From Actinomycetes bacterium (GTDB taxonomy: Bacteria > Actinomycetota > Acidimicrobiia > Acidimicrobiales > JABEUL01): DNA of 38,549 nucleotides. Each line of letters starts with the position of its first letter. Position 1 is the first letter of the stretch. Under the pieces are notes generated by a model that saw only the letters and a program-made list of their open reading frames with translations, made no database searches and had not been told where the DNA came from. The stretch is taken from the NCBI GenBank assembly GCA_021777355.1, contig JAJYDO010000018.1, positions 1-38,549 of the forward strand. The letters run 5' to 3'. Positions 6,776-15,135 of the stretch are shown here, in pieces. A program made the position numbers and the translations under genes.

Positions 6776-9653
6776 TCCCACCTCCGCCGACAGCTTTGAC
6801 CAGATCGTTGCCAAAGTCTGCGATCCATAGGTTCCCATTTGCGTCGTAGGCAATATTGGTTGGCAGGTTCAATTCAGCAGAAGTGGCAGAGCCAAGATTC
6901 CCAGAATTACCACAAGTTCCGTTTCCTGCAACGGTAGAAATATCACTAGTTGAAGAATTTACAAATCTAATTACACAGTTGTAAGTGTCGGCAACATAAA
7001 AGTTTCCACCTCCACCTTGGGATGCAAACTCAACTCCAACTGGCAGGTTCATTTCAGCACTTGTAGCAGCGCCGCCATCACCTGAGTAACCTGCAGTTCC
7101 GTTTCCTGCAAGCGTAGAAATATCACCCGTTGTTGGCCAAACTTCTCTAATTACGCTATTTCGAGCATCTGCAATAAGCATCACTCCGAATGAATTAACG
7201 TCAAGGCTGGTCGGAAAATTCAGTTCGGCAGAAGTTGCCAGCGAAGAATCACCAGAGTACTGTACTTTATTATTTCCCGCCACTGTAGATATTAAACTCG
7301 ACGACGCATTGATATACCTCACCACATTGTTGGATTGATCTGCAACATATACATCACCACTACTGTCCGCTGCGACGCTCCATGGCTGATTCAATTCAGC
7401 GCTAGTAGCTGCCCCTCCGTCACCTGAGTAACCAGCAGTTCCGTTTCCTGCGATAGTAGAAATGTCTCCTGTGGACGCAGTGACTTTTCTAACGACACTG
7501 TTGCCTTCGTCAGCGACAAGAATGTCGTCAGTAGAGTCTAAAGTAACGCCAGTTGGATTTGATAATTCAGCACTTGTAGCCGCGCCGCCGTCGCCTGAGT
7601 AACCAGCTGTGCCATTTCCTGCGATAGTAGAAATGTCTCCTGTGGACGCAGTGACTTTTCTAACGACACTGTTGTCAGTATCGGCAATAAATAAGTTATT
7701 AGATGAATCAACTGTTATGTCTGAAGGTCGCCCTAATTCGGCACTCGTAGCCGCGCCGCCGTCACCTGAGTAACCGTAGTTACTATTCCCAGCGACTGTC
7801 GAAATTAGATCGTTTGATTTGCTTATCTTTCTTATCACATTGTTATTCATGTCCGCAATATAAACGTTCGCCGAAGAATCACAACTCAACCCTGAAGGAG
7901 AGTTCAATTCAGCACTTGTAGCCGCGCCGCCGTCACCTGAGTAACCTGCAGTTCCGTTTCCTGCAATTGTGTAAATATCACCTGATGTCATAACCTGTCC
8001 GAAGAAGGTGCCACTTGAGGCTGGCACCATTCGAATTACATTGTTACCTTGATCTGCGATAAAAATATCTCCAGAAGAATCTAAAGCCACGCCAGTTGGC
8101 GCATTCAACTCAGCACTAGTGGCTGCTCCACCATCACCAGAGTAACCATTAATGTCGTTTCCTGCAACCACTACTTCCGAACTACCTGTTATCTCTCTAA
8201 TTACATTATGGACACTGTCCGCAATATATGTATTGCCGCCATAGTTCGCCATTCCGCTAGGAAGCTGAGATACCATCAAGGGGTTCCCTGAACCAGGTCC
8301 ACCTGCATAGGTGGAAATTACACCCTGTGTTGTTACATGCCTAATTCTATTATTGAAACTATCTGCAATCCAAAGATTCCCAGAAGGATCTATCCAGACA
8401 CCAAGGGGTTGGTGCAATTCAGCACTTGTAGCTGCGCCACCGTCACCTGAGTAACCAGCTGTACCATTTCCTGCAATTGTGTAAATATCACCAGATGTCA
8501 TGGTCTGTCCGAAGAAGGTACCACTTGAGGCTGGCACCATTCGAATTACATTGTTACCTTGATCTGCGATAAAAATATCGTTCGATGAGTCGACTGAAAC
8601 ACTACTTGGCCCATTCAACTCAGCACTTGTTGCCGCGCCACCGTTACCTGAGTAACCAGCTGTACCATTTCCTGCAATTGTAGAAATGTAATTAGTGGAA
8701 ACTATGATTTTCCTGATCACATTGTTTGATAAGTCTGCAACATAAACATTGCCATTCGAATCTATAGCCGTAGAGGCAGGATGGGATAATTCCGAATTAA
8801 CATCTAGCCCACCGTCACCGGAGTAACTATCAAATGTATTACCCGCCAATAAAGAAATATTATCGCTTGAATGGCTTACTTCCCGAATAACATTATTGTC
8901 GTGGTCACAAATATAAATATTTCCCGATGAGTCGACCGAAACACTACTTGGCCCATTCAACTCAGCACTTGTTGCCGCGCCACCGTTACCTGAGTAACCA
9001 GCTGTACCATTTCCTGCAATTGTGTAAATATCACCTGATGTCATGGCCTGTCCGAAGAAGGTACCACTTGAGGCTGGTACCATTCGAATTACGTTATTTG
9101 CCTGATCTGCAATAAAAATATCGTTCGATGAGTCGACCGAAACACCAGTTGGCGTATTCAATTCAGCGCTTGTAGCTGCGCCACCGTCACCTGAGTAACC
9201 GGCTGTGCCATAGCCTGCAATTGTGTAAATATCACCTGATGTCATGGCCTGTCCGAAGAAGGTACCACTTGAGGCTGGTACCATTCGAATTACGTTATTT
9301 GCCTGATCTGCAATAAAAATATCGTTCGATGAGTCGACTGCAATACCACTTGGCGCATTCAATTCAGCACTTGTTGCTGCGCCACCGTCACCTGAGTAAC
9401 CAGCTGTGCCATTGCCTGAGTTCACACTCATTGTGTTGGCACTAAGATTCATCGTCCGTCCCACATTGTGACGCGGATCTGACAAATAGAGGGAACTCCC
9501 TATAACTGATATTCCAAAACATTTGATGCTTGTTAAAGTTGGAGCATCATTACCAGCCCCGCCCGCGGCGGTGTAGATTTCTTGATTGTTGAACTGGCAA
9601 GAAGTTAAAACTATTGCCAAAAGCACTAAAAGAATAGATTTACGGAACGCCAT
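6768..9653 (-). CDS. NHL-repeat beta-propeller lipoprotein
   Basis: About 961 residues from the ATG at 9653 (the track's 9686 start adds 11 residues before the signal). 'FRKSILLVLLAIVLTSC' is a lipoprotein signal with an LTSC lipobox, so the protein is predicted to be anchored to the outer face of the membrane. The rest is about 15 NHL units of roughly 53-65 residues, each of the form 'AGNGTAGYSGDGGAATSAEL' then 'VDSSNDIFIADQANNVIRMV'. That is enough for two or three six- or seven-bladed propellers. Several units are nearly identical at DNA level, indicating recent tandem duplication. NHL propellers usually bind proteins or glycans. It is the first gene of the cargo operon. Confidence 0.85.
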   Translation of the reverse strand: MAFRKSILLVLLAIVLTSCQFNNQEIYTAAGGAGNDAPTLTSIKCFGISVIGSSLYLSDPRHNVGRTMNLSANTMSVNSGNGTAGYSGDGGAATSAELNAPSGIAVDSSNDIFIADQANNVIRMVPASSGTFFGQAMTSGDIYTIAGYGTAGYSGDGGAATSAELNTPTGVSVDSSNDIFIADQANNVIRMVPASSGTFFGQAMTSGDIYTIAGNGTAGYSGNGGAATSAELNGPSSVSVDSSGNIYICDHDNNVIREVSHSSDNISLLAGNTFDSYSGDGGLDVNSELSHPASTAIDSNGNVYVADLSNNVIRKIIVSTNYISTIAGNGTAGYSGNGGAATSAELNGPSSVSVDSSNDIFIADQGNNVIRMVPASSGTFFGQTMTSGDIYTIAGNGTAGYSGDGGAATSAELHQPLGVWIDPSGNLWIADSFNNRIRHVTTQGVISTYAGGPGSGNPLMVSQLPSGMANYGGNTYIADSVHNVIREITGSSEVVVAGNDINGYSGDGGAATSAELNAPTGVALDSSGDIFIADQGNNVIRMVPASSGTFFGQVMTSGDIYTIAGNGTAGYSGDGGAATSAELNSPSGLSCDSSANVYIADMNNNVIRKISKSNDLISTVAGNSNYGYSGDGGAATSAELGRPSDITVDSSNNLFIADTDNSVVRKVTASTGDISTIAGNGTAGYSGDGGAATSAELSNPTGVTLDSTDDILVADEGNSVVRKVTASTGDISTIAGNGTAGYSGDGGAATSAELNQPWSVAADSSGDVYVADQSNNVVRYINASSSLISTVAGNNKVQYSGDSSLATSAELNFPTSLDVNSFGVMLIADARNSVIREVWPTTGDISTLAGNGTAGYSGDGGAATSAEMNLPVGVEFASQGGGGNFYVADTYNCVIRFVNSSTSDISTVAGNGTCGNSGNLGSATSAELNLPTNIAYDANGNLWIADFGNDLVKAVGGGGNE

Positions 9654-9686
9654 TTTTTTCCACATTTGGCCTACATTAACACACAT

Positions 9687-10059
9687 AGTTCACGCACCGC
9701 TTGAACATGTAAAGAAAGTTTGAACGCGCTAGAGACGGCGAGGGGCGACGAAGGAAGCCCGGAGCCTGACACTCCATTGGTAATTTTGTCAAAGCTTTCA
9801 CATAGAATGCAATTTATTTGATTAGTGTTTCAGATGAGTGCACTGCATGTTGGGTCAAGGATCTTGAATTGTTGAGACTTTCGAATCATTTGGAATACTT
9901 GTTGCCATTGGTGCTAGTTGACAGTAATTGCGACACTGACACTGTGAGTTATTGCAGTTCTGTCAGTCTCGCTAAGAGCTACATTTTAATTCCAACTAAC
10001 CTAATTATTCCAATACTTTTGCTAGATCAAGTTTCGACTGCTCCAAGTCAAGGTTAGCC
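9687..10059. other. Intergenic upstream of cargo operon
   Basis: It holds the right copy of the 28-bp inverted repeat and presumably the promoter of the NHL operon. A TTGACA hexamer lies on the minus strand near 9785-9790, but no clear -10 box follows. The 79-codon plus-strand ORF at 9818 looks like chance. Confidence 0.35.
9703..9730 (-). repeat. 28-bp inverted repeat, right copy
   Basis: It matches the left copy at 3943-3970 in 27 of 28 bases in the opposite orientation. It lies about 50 bases upstream of the NHL gene start. Flanking bases do not match, so the repeat is discrete. Confidence 0.7.
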
Positions 10060-10215
10060 CTATCCATTTTGCACTAACAGATCACCAAGAACTTGAGCCG
10101 CCATTGCATCTGAAGACTCAACAAAGTGGGCATAGACATTTAGTGTCGTAGCAGCATTAGCATGTCCAAGTCTTCCTGATACCGTTTTTACGGGCACTCC
10201 TGCGGCCATACTGGT
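10060..10215 (-). pseudogene. Detached C-terminus of the split tyrosine integrase
   Basis: On the minus strand this reads 'MAAGVPVKTVSGRLGHANAA' then 'TTLNVYAHFVESSDAMAAQV', the end of a phage-type tyrosine integrase with the last catalytic His (LGH) and the nucleophilic Tyr (NVYAH). It stops at a TAG at 10060-10062. It is exactly the part missing from the integrase ORF at 13927-15042, whose coding sequence breaks after 'HDLRHFAATRM'. The two pieces together give about 385 residues, a normal integrase length. The nested cassette lies between them. Confidence 0.9.
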
Positions 10216-10238
10216 AATGAGCAATGTTCGAAATGTAC

Positions 10239-10277
10239 GGAATAGGATTTAATACGGAAGTTTTAAGTAGCTATTCC
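10239..10277. terminator. Dyad after the zinc-ribbon gene
   Basis: CGGAATAG (10239-10246) and CTATTCCG (10270-10277) form an inverted repeat just past the stop of the last cassette gene, close to the left end of the cassette. It lacks a T-run. It could be a weak terminator or a recombinase-binding site. Confidence 0.3.
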
Positions 10278-10279
10278 GC

Positions 10280-12376
10280 TTAGTTCGCGATGGGTTCTTT
10301 GACTAATTGAGCTGCGTAGCCTGACCAACTTGCTCCGGCATCGGTTGACCAATGAACTGCAGTGGTGACGTGCATCCCAAGTAGTTCTGCTAGAGCCGCA
10401 GCGGGTAAACGCGCCGCAAGATAATTAAGAGAAGCTCGTCTTCCTGGCATAGTTCGAATACCAATCCTCCGAAGCCTTGCTCCCAGATTTGCTGCATTCA
10501 CCGGTCTGCTTGCATTTAACCCGGGGAATAACCAAATAGTATGAGTCGGAGTAGCAACACCGTTAAATTGACGCTTATTGTTGACTAATTTGATAATGAG
10601 ATTAGCTAGTGGTTGTTGCACTTCAATCCGAGTGGCACCAAGTGCTAAGTAGACGTTTTCGTTAGAGATGGTTAGTTGGTCGAGGGTCAAGGTTGCAATT
10701 CGTGAAATCGTTTGACCGTAGAGTAAAACAAGACATCCGGCAACTCGATCCCCGACTTCAAGTGAATTGTCGGCTAGCAATCGGTGAATAATCGCCCAAC
10801 GAGTTTCATCATCCATTGCTGTACCTGCACGCGAACGAGTCTTTGGAATGACCAACCTGTCGACAATCTTTTGTTTTATTGCCCAGTCAAGGAAATCACG
10901 GGTATGCTGAGCAAGCAACGGAGTCTCATCGAACAATTTGTCAATATTGCTTTGCCTGCACTCTGTAATGCCTATCTGAGTGGAATCTAGATAGGCGCAA
11001 AAAGCAATTGCTCCAATTAGGCAGTTCTTCGAATAGGCAATCGGTGTATTTACTCGATTTGAAATTGCAGCACGTTCACGAATTCTTCTCAAGACACGCC
11101 AAGTTGCATAAGAACGGAGCATCCGTCTATTCTCAGGTGTAGGTACTTCATCGAGCCGAGTTGCTACCCAAGCTTCTAGCTCAACAAGGCTGTCATTTCG
11201 GACTGGAAGTATATTGTGAGCTACCAACATCTGACGAACTAGGTTTGCTACCCTCTTATTCGGATGGATGTCAAGCGCCTCGTGAGTAAGAGCAATGTTG
11301 CCTTTAGCTAACTCAGCAATAATCGTCGCACTAGCAGACTTCGTTATCCAATTGTATGCACTAAATGGCTGAGGGTTGGAGATGATCGCTTGATATATCG
11401 GTGCTAGAGGACCGTTAATGTCGATAATGAGCGAGTTAGCTTGCTCTCTCAAGACACAGCGAATGCACAAGCCGTGCCGGTAAGGGCGCTCTTCTGCATT
11501 ACAGAGACGACAGCGTAATAGGTCGGGGGCACCGGAACAATCAACACATTGATTAGCACTTGGACCAGGCGGATGAACAAGTCGTCGCTCGGTCAAACAA
11601 GTAACGCAGATCCCTCTGCGACTCAAAGCAGCCCGGTAACAAGGTTCGCAAACCGGACCCTCCTTCCACTGCACCGTCGGATGAAGTAATTTGTCACAAT
11701 GAGAACATCTTTCTTTTCGGCGCGGAGAACATGATGCACAGATTGGGTTTCCAGACGCTACAAAGTTGCAGGGTCGTTCTCTATGACATACTCGGCATAT
11801 CGCAATATGCCCTCTGAAACAGCTATCGCAAATATCACCACTACCATCTTTGGAACGTAAAGCAATCTGTCGGATCTTCCCACATTTTGAACATAGACGT
11901 TTTGGTTTAGGCGTACAGGCAGAACACAATGCCGAACCGGTTGGACCCCTTCCGTAGACGACTTTGACCTTTTTGCAGGAAGAACAGGCTGTTGCTAGCT
12001 GTCTGCGTCTGCAATTTTCACATACCCCACCTTCATCTGACACAACTAGCTGAATCCCAGTTCTTTTGCATCGTACACAGGTTGGCTCTGGAAGCTCAAT
12101 GCCGTAAGAGCGCAGTGCATTAATGAGTTCTCCAACAGATTTAGGTGCCCCGAACAATAGTGCCTCATTGCCATGCTTCAAAGCATTTCGGATCGAATGC
12201 AAAGTGGCAGAACTTGTAATTTGCTGTTCAACGACTCGGGAAACTATGGTGCGGTCCACTTTGTCAGTTACAGCGATAACACTGTCAATTACCATATTCA
12301 TTGCGCAACCATGGCAAACATCGGTATATGTGGAATTGAAATTGCATGCGCTACATAGCTGCCTACGAGAACTCAC
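10280..12376 (-). CDS. Zinc-ribbon array protein with degenerate recombinase-like C-terminus
   Basis: About 698 residues. The N-terminal half has eight or so CxxC...CxxC zinc knuckles in series, e.g. 'CSACNFNSTYTDVCHGC', 'CSKCGKIRQIALRS..CDSC', 'CSHCDKLLH..CEPC', 'CRLCNAEERPYRHGLCIRC'. The C-terminal ~180 residues resemble a tyrosine-recombinase catalytic domain. 'LVLLYGQTISRIATLTLDQL' aligns with the first Arg motif, and 'LNYLAARLPAAALAELLGMH' with the HxLRH...LGH region. The His/Arg/Tyr residues there are replaced, so it is unlikely to cut DNA. I prefer the GTG at 12376, which overlaps the HTH gene's end and has GGAG ahead, over the track's 12475. Role inferred: DNA-binding partner or target selector for the recombinase. 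Confidence 0.75.
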   Translation of the reverse strand: MSSRRQLCSACNFNSTYTDVCHGCAMNMVIDSVIAVTDKVDRTIVSRVVEQQITSSATLHSIRNALKHGNEALLFGAPKSVGELINALRSYGIELPEPTCVRCKRTGIQLVVSDEGGVCENCRRRQLATACSSCKKVKVVYGRGPTGSALCSACTPKPKRLCSKCGKIRQIALRSKDGSGDICDSCFRGHIAICRVCHRERPCNFVASGNPICASCSPRRKERCSHCDKLLHPTVQWKEGPVCEPCYRAALSRRGICVTCLTERRLVHPPGPSANQCVDCSGAPDLLRCRLCNAEERPYRHGLCIRCVLREQANSLIIDINGPLAPIYQAIISNPQPFSAYNWITKSASATIIAELAKGNIALTHEALDIHPNKRVANLVRQMLVAHNILPVRNDSLVELEAWVATRLDEVPTPENRRMLRSYATWRVLRRIRERAAISNRVNTPIAYSKNCLIGAIAFCAYLDSTQIGITECRQSNIDKLFDETPLLAQHTRDFLDWAIKQKIVDRLVIPKTRSRAGTAMDDETRWAIIHRLLADNSLEVGDRVAGCLVLLYGQTISRIATLTLDQLTISNENVYLALGATRIEVQQPLANLIIKLVNNKRQFNGVATPTHTIWLFPGLNASRPVNAANLGARLRRIGIRTMPGRRASLNYLAARLPAAALAELLGMHVTTAVHWSTDAGASWSGYAAQLVKEPIAN

Positions 12377-12719
12377 TTTTAATCTCCGATATGATGTTTG
12401 CTCTTTTTGGTGGGATTGTGAGTGTGCCAACTCTGGCTGATGGCTTGCTCGCAACTGGAGCTGAACTTCCATCACATATTGGCTCGACCAAATCTGTCGG
12501 GCTACATCCTAAGATGTCACAAAGTGCAGATAAGGTCATCAGGTTTAACCGTTTAGGCGTCCCAGTGACTAGCCGATATACCTGTTCCCTAGAAAGCTTC
12601 ACCCCACGATCGGCTAACAGTGGCACAAGATCTGACGTTGCAAACATCTTCCTTTGAGCCATTATTGATCGAAGATGCCAATGGAAGCTAATAGACGAGA
12701 CTTGACCTTGAGTACTCAT
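12363..12719 (-). CDS. Small XRE/Cro-like helix-turn-helix protein
   Basis: 118 residues. 'FATSDLVPLLADRGVKLSRE' followed by 'QVYRLVTGTPKRLNLMTLSA' and 'LCDILGCSPTDL' is a Cro/CI-type helix-turn-helix (about residues 25-80), with a polar tail. Its ATG overlaps the recombinase stop (TAATG), and its own end overlaps the GTG of the zinc-ribbon gene, so all three are translationally coupled. A likely job is autoregulation through the repeats upstream of the recombinase, or action as a recombination directionality factor. Both are inference. Confidence 0.8.
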   Translation of the reverse strand: MSTQGQVSSISFHWHLRSIMAQRKMFATSDLVPLLADRGVKLSREQVYRLVTGTPKRLNLMTLSALCDILGCSPTDLVEPICDGSSAPVASKPSARVGTLTIPPKRANIISEIKSEFS

Positions 12720-13804
12720 TAGTAACTCCCGGCAGGGAATGCCTGGTCTAACGCAACCCTAAGCATTCGGTTGGTAAAGTCCGATCCAATGTGAGTATAG
12801 ATTGCAGTAGTCGATGCCCAGGAATGCCCTACTTGGTGTTGTACAAATAGCGGATCAACTCCTTTTTCGATCAAGTGAGACACGTATGAATGCCTTAGGG
12901 AATGAACAGACAGTTCAGTTGGTAGACCAGCTTCAGCTCGCCAGCTAGCAAACCGCTCGTCGATACTTCGAGGTGAAAGCCTTCCACCACGTTCGGTCAA
13001 CCACAGTGCAGGATTTCTAGCGGACTCCACATGTTGTGTGCGAACTTCATCCACATATTGAGCTACAACCTCAGCTGCCCATGGAAACACTGTTGCTACA
13101 GCGCGACGTCTAGGAGGGCTGCCACGCAGTGCCTTGCCAAATCGAACCTGACATATTCCAAATGAGCCCAACTCAAGAGCTGCCGGGTTTGGACCGAAAT
13201 CATTAACGTCCAACATCGCTGCTTCTCTGCGCCGGAGCCCCCATGCATAAATCACCTTCAACAATGTCGCATCTCGAAACGCAGCAAACCATCCCTTTCT
13301 AGGTGAAATAGCAGCATCGACAATCGCTGCATCTGCTACATCAAAAAACGCCTGAAGTTCTAGTCGAGTAAAAGGACGTCTTGCAGGCCGACCCTCATAG
13401 TCTGAAACGTGAACAGCTGTATTTCGTTCGTGACAGATTTGGATTGGGACAACACCTATGCGATCCAGGCATTCAGCTGCCCACCCATATCGGGGATCGC
13501 AAAGAAACTCCATGAAGAGCGACAGTGATCCCTCGTAGGTTCTAATAGTAGAATGTGCCCAGTTTCCACTGGAAATCCACTCATCAACCTGGTCAGAACG
13601 CCACTCCCAAGGCCAGTTTCCACAGAACTCTCGGAACCTACGCACTACTCTTTCACGATCACGTATCACTGATAAAGAAAGTCTTCGGGCGGAATGCTGA
13701 CGTCGCCAACCTTCCAACATAGCGTCAAACATAGCTGCTTCAGCGTGCAAAGGCGTGGCCGAATTCACCATAACCAACGCAGCAGAACCCGAAGGTCTCA
13801 CCAT
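12719..13804 (-). CDS. Tyrosine recombinase of nested cassette
   Basis: 361 residues with both expected domains. An N-terminal SAM-like core-binding domain lies at about 25-115 ('VIRDRERVVRRFREFCGNW'). The catalytic domain has the first Arg in 'YAWGLRRREAAML', a Lys in the beta-hairpin 'FGKALRG', 'HSLRHSYVSHL' (His301, Arg304), 'QVGHSW' (His327) and the nucleophile Tyr336 in 'TTAIYTH'. All catalytic residues are present, so it is predicted active. The ATG at 13804 has a near-perfect AAGGAGG about six bases upstream. It is the first gene of the cassette operon and the obvious candidate for moving it into the host integrase gene. Confidence 0.9.
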   Translation of the reverse strand: MVRPSGSAALVMVNSATPLHAEAAMFDAMLEGWRRQHSARRLSLSVIRDRERVVRRFREFCGNWPWEWRSDQVDEWISSGNWAHSTIRTYEGSLSLFMEFLCDPRYGWAAECLDRIGVVPIQICHERNTAVHVSDYEGRPARRPFTRLELQAFFDVADAAIVDAAISPRKGWFAAFRDATLLKVIYAWGLRRREAAMLDVNDFGPNPAALELGSFGICQVRFGKALRGSPPRRRAVATVFPWAAEVVAQYVDEVRTQHVESARNPALWLTERGGRLSPRSIDERFASWRAEAGLPTELSVHSLRHSYVSHLIEKGVDPLFVQHQVGHSWASTTAIYTHIGSDFTNRMLRVALDQAFPAGSY

Positions 13805-13832
13805 GGCATCCTCCTTAGTGATCGGAGCACCA

Positions 13833-13886
13833 GATACAACATTATGTAATCTGATGCAACATTACTTAATGCATCATTGTTGCATC
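13833..13886. promoter_or_regulatory. Tandem 20-bp repeats and dyad upstream of recombinase
   Basis: Two abutting 20-base direct repeats start GATACAACATTATGTAAT (13833) and GATGCAACATTACTTAAT (13853). An inverted copy of GATGCAACA follows at 13878-13886. They lie 29-80 bases upstream of the recombinase start and about 140 bases inside the cassette's right end. They could be an operator for the XRE-like protein, recombinase-binding sites, or both. Confidence 0.55.
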
Positions 13887-14035
13887 TATTGAATTAGAAG
13901 TGGTGGATACCCGCTGTGATCAGCACTTAGACACGCGATGAATTAGAGATGGAGCTAAAGCTGAAAAACGTTTTCCCAGGTGGGATGTCATCGCGAACCC
14001 TACGGAATGATGCAAAATCTACAACATTGCTCATT

Positions 14036-15042
14036 TGCATTCTCGTGGCCGCAAAGTGCCTCAAGTCATGAAGACGCACTCCCTCTATTTGGAGACCTTT
14101 ACATAGCCGCATAAAAGCTAGAGTTACTTTGCCTGGTCTCCAACACGCACCTCCATCAGCTCTGTCAGAGAAGATAAAAGCATTGGGAGTTAATGAAACA
14201 CCACACTTGCTTGCTCTATCCCTACATGTTTCATGCCAATCCTGGAGCAAGAGGCAGGTATCGCTATCAAGAGATATTGTTCTAGCGGAATGAGTTTTAG
14301 TGTCCTTTTCAATCATTTGATCGTTTTTATCTCCAACAATTGAGCGAGATATTGTAACTATGCCTTTTTTAAGATCAACATCACTCCATCTAAGGGCACA
14401 TAGCTCACCACGTCTCGCACCAGAAATAGTTGCCAGTCGCAAAAGGCATCCGAATCCTGGGTCAGATAATGTAGCGGTATCTATTAATTTGACGACTTGA
14501 CTAACAGTTGGAACAATGACTTGACTTTTCCTAACTTTAGGCGGGCTAGATTGGCTTGCCGGATTAGATGATACCCATCCCCATTTAACTGCTTGGCCAA
14601 GTATTCGATGGATTAAGGCATGGATATGTCTCACACTCTGAGCACTCAGTGGCTGGCCATCTACTCCGCCTGATTTCTTAAGCCTTGTATAAAACGTATC
14701 TAAATCAGAAGCTCTTAAACCCCTAACTTTACGGGAGCCAAAATTTGGCAATATATGTCGATTGAGTAGACGCTTGTACTCATTTAGTGTGGAAGGCGAT
14801 AATGAATCGCCGGTTATCTCCAGCCACTTTCTAACAAGTTCTGCTAAAGTGCCTTCAGTTGTCGCATCTGCTCCTGCTCCCACTTCGACTAGAAGTTGAC
14901 TTAGCTCGTCTTGTGCGTGTCGTTTGGTGCCATGAATTGTGCGAGTTAGATACATTCGCCGTTTTGTATCTTTGTTAACCCCAAGGAAGACTTTCGCCCG
15001 CCAAGTTCCTTTCCCCCGGGGTTCTAAATGCCCTTGCACCAA
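14036..15042 (-). pseudogene. int: Phage-type tyrosine integrase, N-terminal part, split
   Basis: The first ~335 residues of the integrative element's integrase. They comprise an AP2-like arm-binding N-terminus ('GTWRAKVFLGVNKDTKRRMY'), a core-binding domain at about 65-165, the catalytic Arg in 'SGARRGELCALRWSDVDL' and 'RLHDLRHFAATRM' with Arg328. The ORF track continues to 13927, but residues after about 336 ('VVDFASFRRVRDD...') are read-through into the nested cassette and resemble no integrase. The His and Tyr needed for catalysis are on the detached piece at 10060-10215. The start is a TTG at 15042. The gene is disrupted and inactive as it stands. Confidence 0.9.
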
Positions 15043-15056
15043 ACCAACTTACCACA

Positions 15057-15080
15057 TTTGATTCCCAAAAGATTCCCAAA
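15057..15080 (+). repeat. Candidate integrase arm-site repeats, right
   Basis: TTTGATTCCCA is followed by a shorter copy AGATTCCCAAA, between the integrase start and the right att copy. It has the same motif and orientation as at 3472-3493 near the left end. Both lie inside the element, as expected for the P and P' arms of attP. Confidence 0.5.
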
Positions 15081-15135
15081 TATAGACCTCTGACACTTTG
15101 GGACGGAATGTGTAACCCCCTGACAAGGACTTTCT

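Larger units (their letters stand above)
10216..14035. mobile_element. Nested tyrosine-recombinase cassette splitting the integrase
   Basis: This is a 3.8-kb insertion whose outer boundaries coincide with the break in the integrase gene. A 13-bp inverted repeat, AATGAGCAATGTT, lies at each end (10216-10228 and, inverted, 14023-14035). TACGGAAT also occurs near both ends in direct orientation (10236 and 14001). Inside is a tightly coupled three-gene operon (recombinase, XRE-like protein, zinc-ribbon protein) read toward the left end, with a repeat-rich control region at the right end. A three-base ATG is present at both junctions and could be the crossover or target sequence; I cannot resolve which bases belong to the target. 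Confidence 0.8.

Noticed and set aside
6768-9653. The regular repeats as a possible CRISPR array or minisatellite
   Set aside because: The repeats stay in one reading frame with the NHL period of ~160-190 bases and vary mainly as coding sequence; they encode beta-propeller blades.
9818-10057. 79-codon plus-strand ORF upstream of the integrase fragment
   Set aside because: No ribosome binding site, no domain, and low-complexity hydrophobic composition; treated as chance.
13927-14034. Last ~35 codons of the 371-codon integrase ORF
   Set aside because: They are cassette sequence read through from the broken integrase and show no integrase similarity, so they were left out of the gene call.
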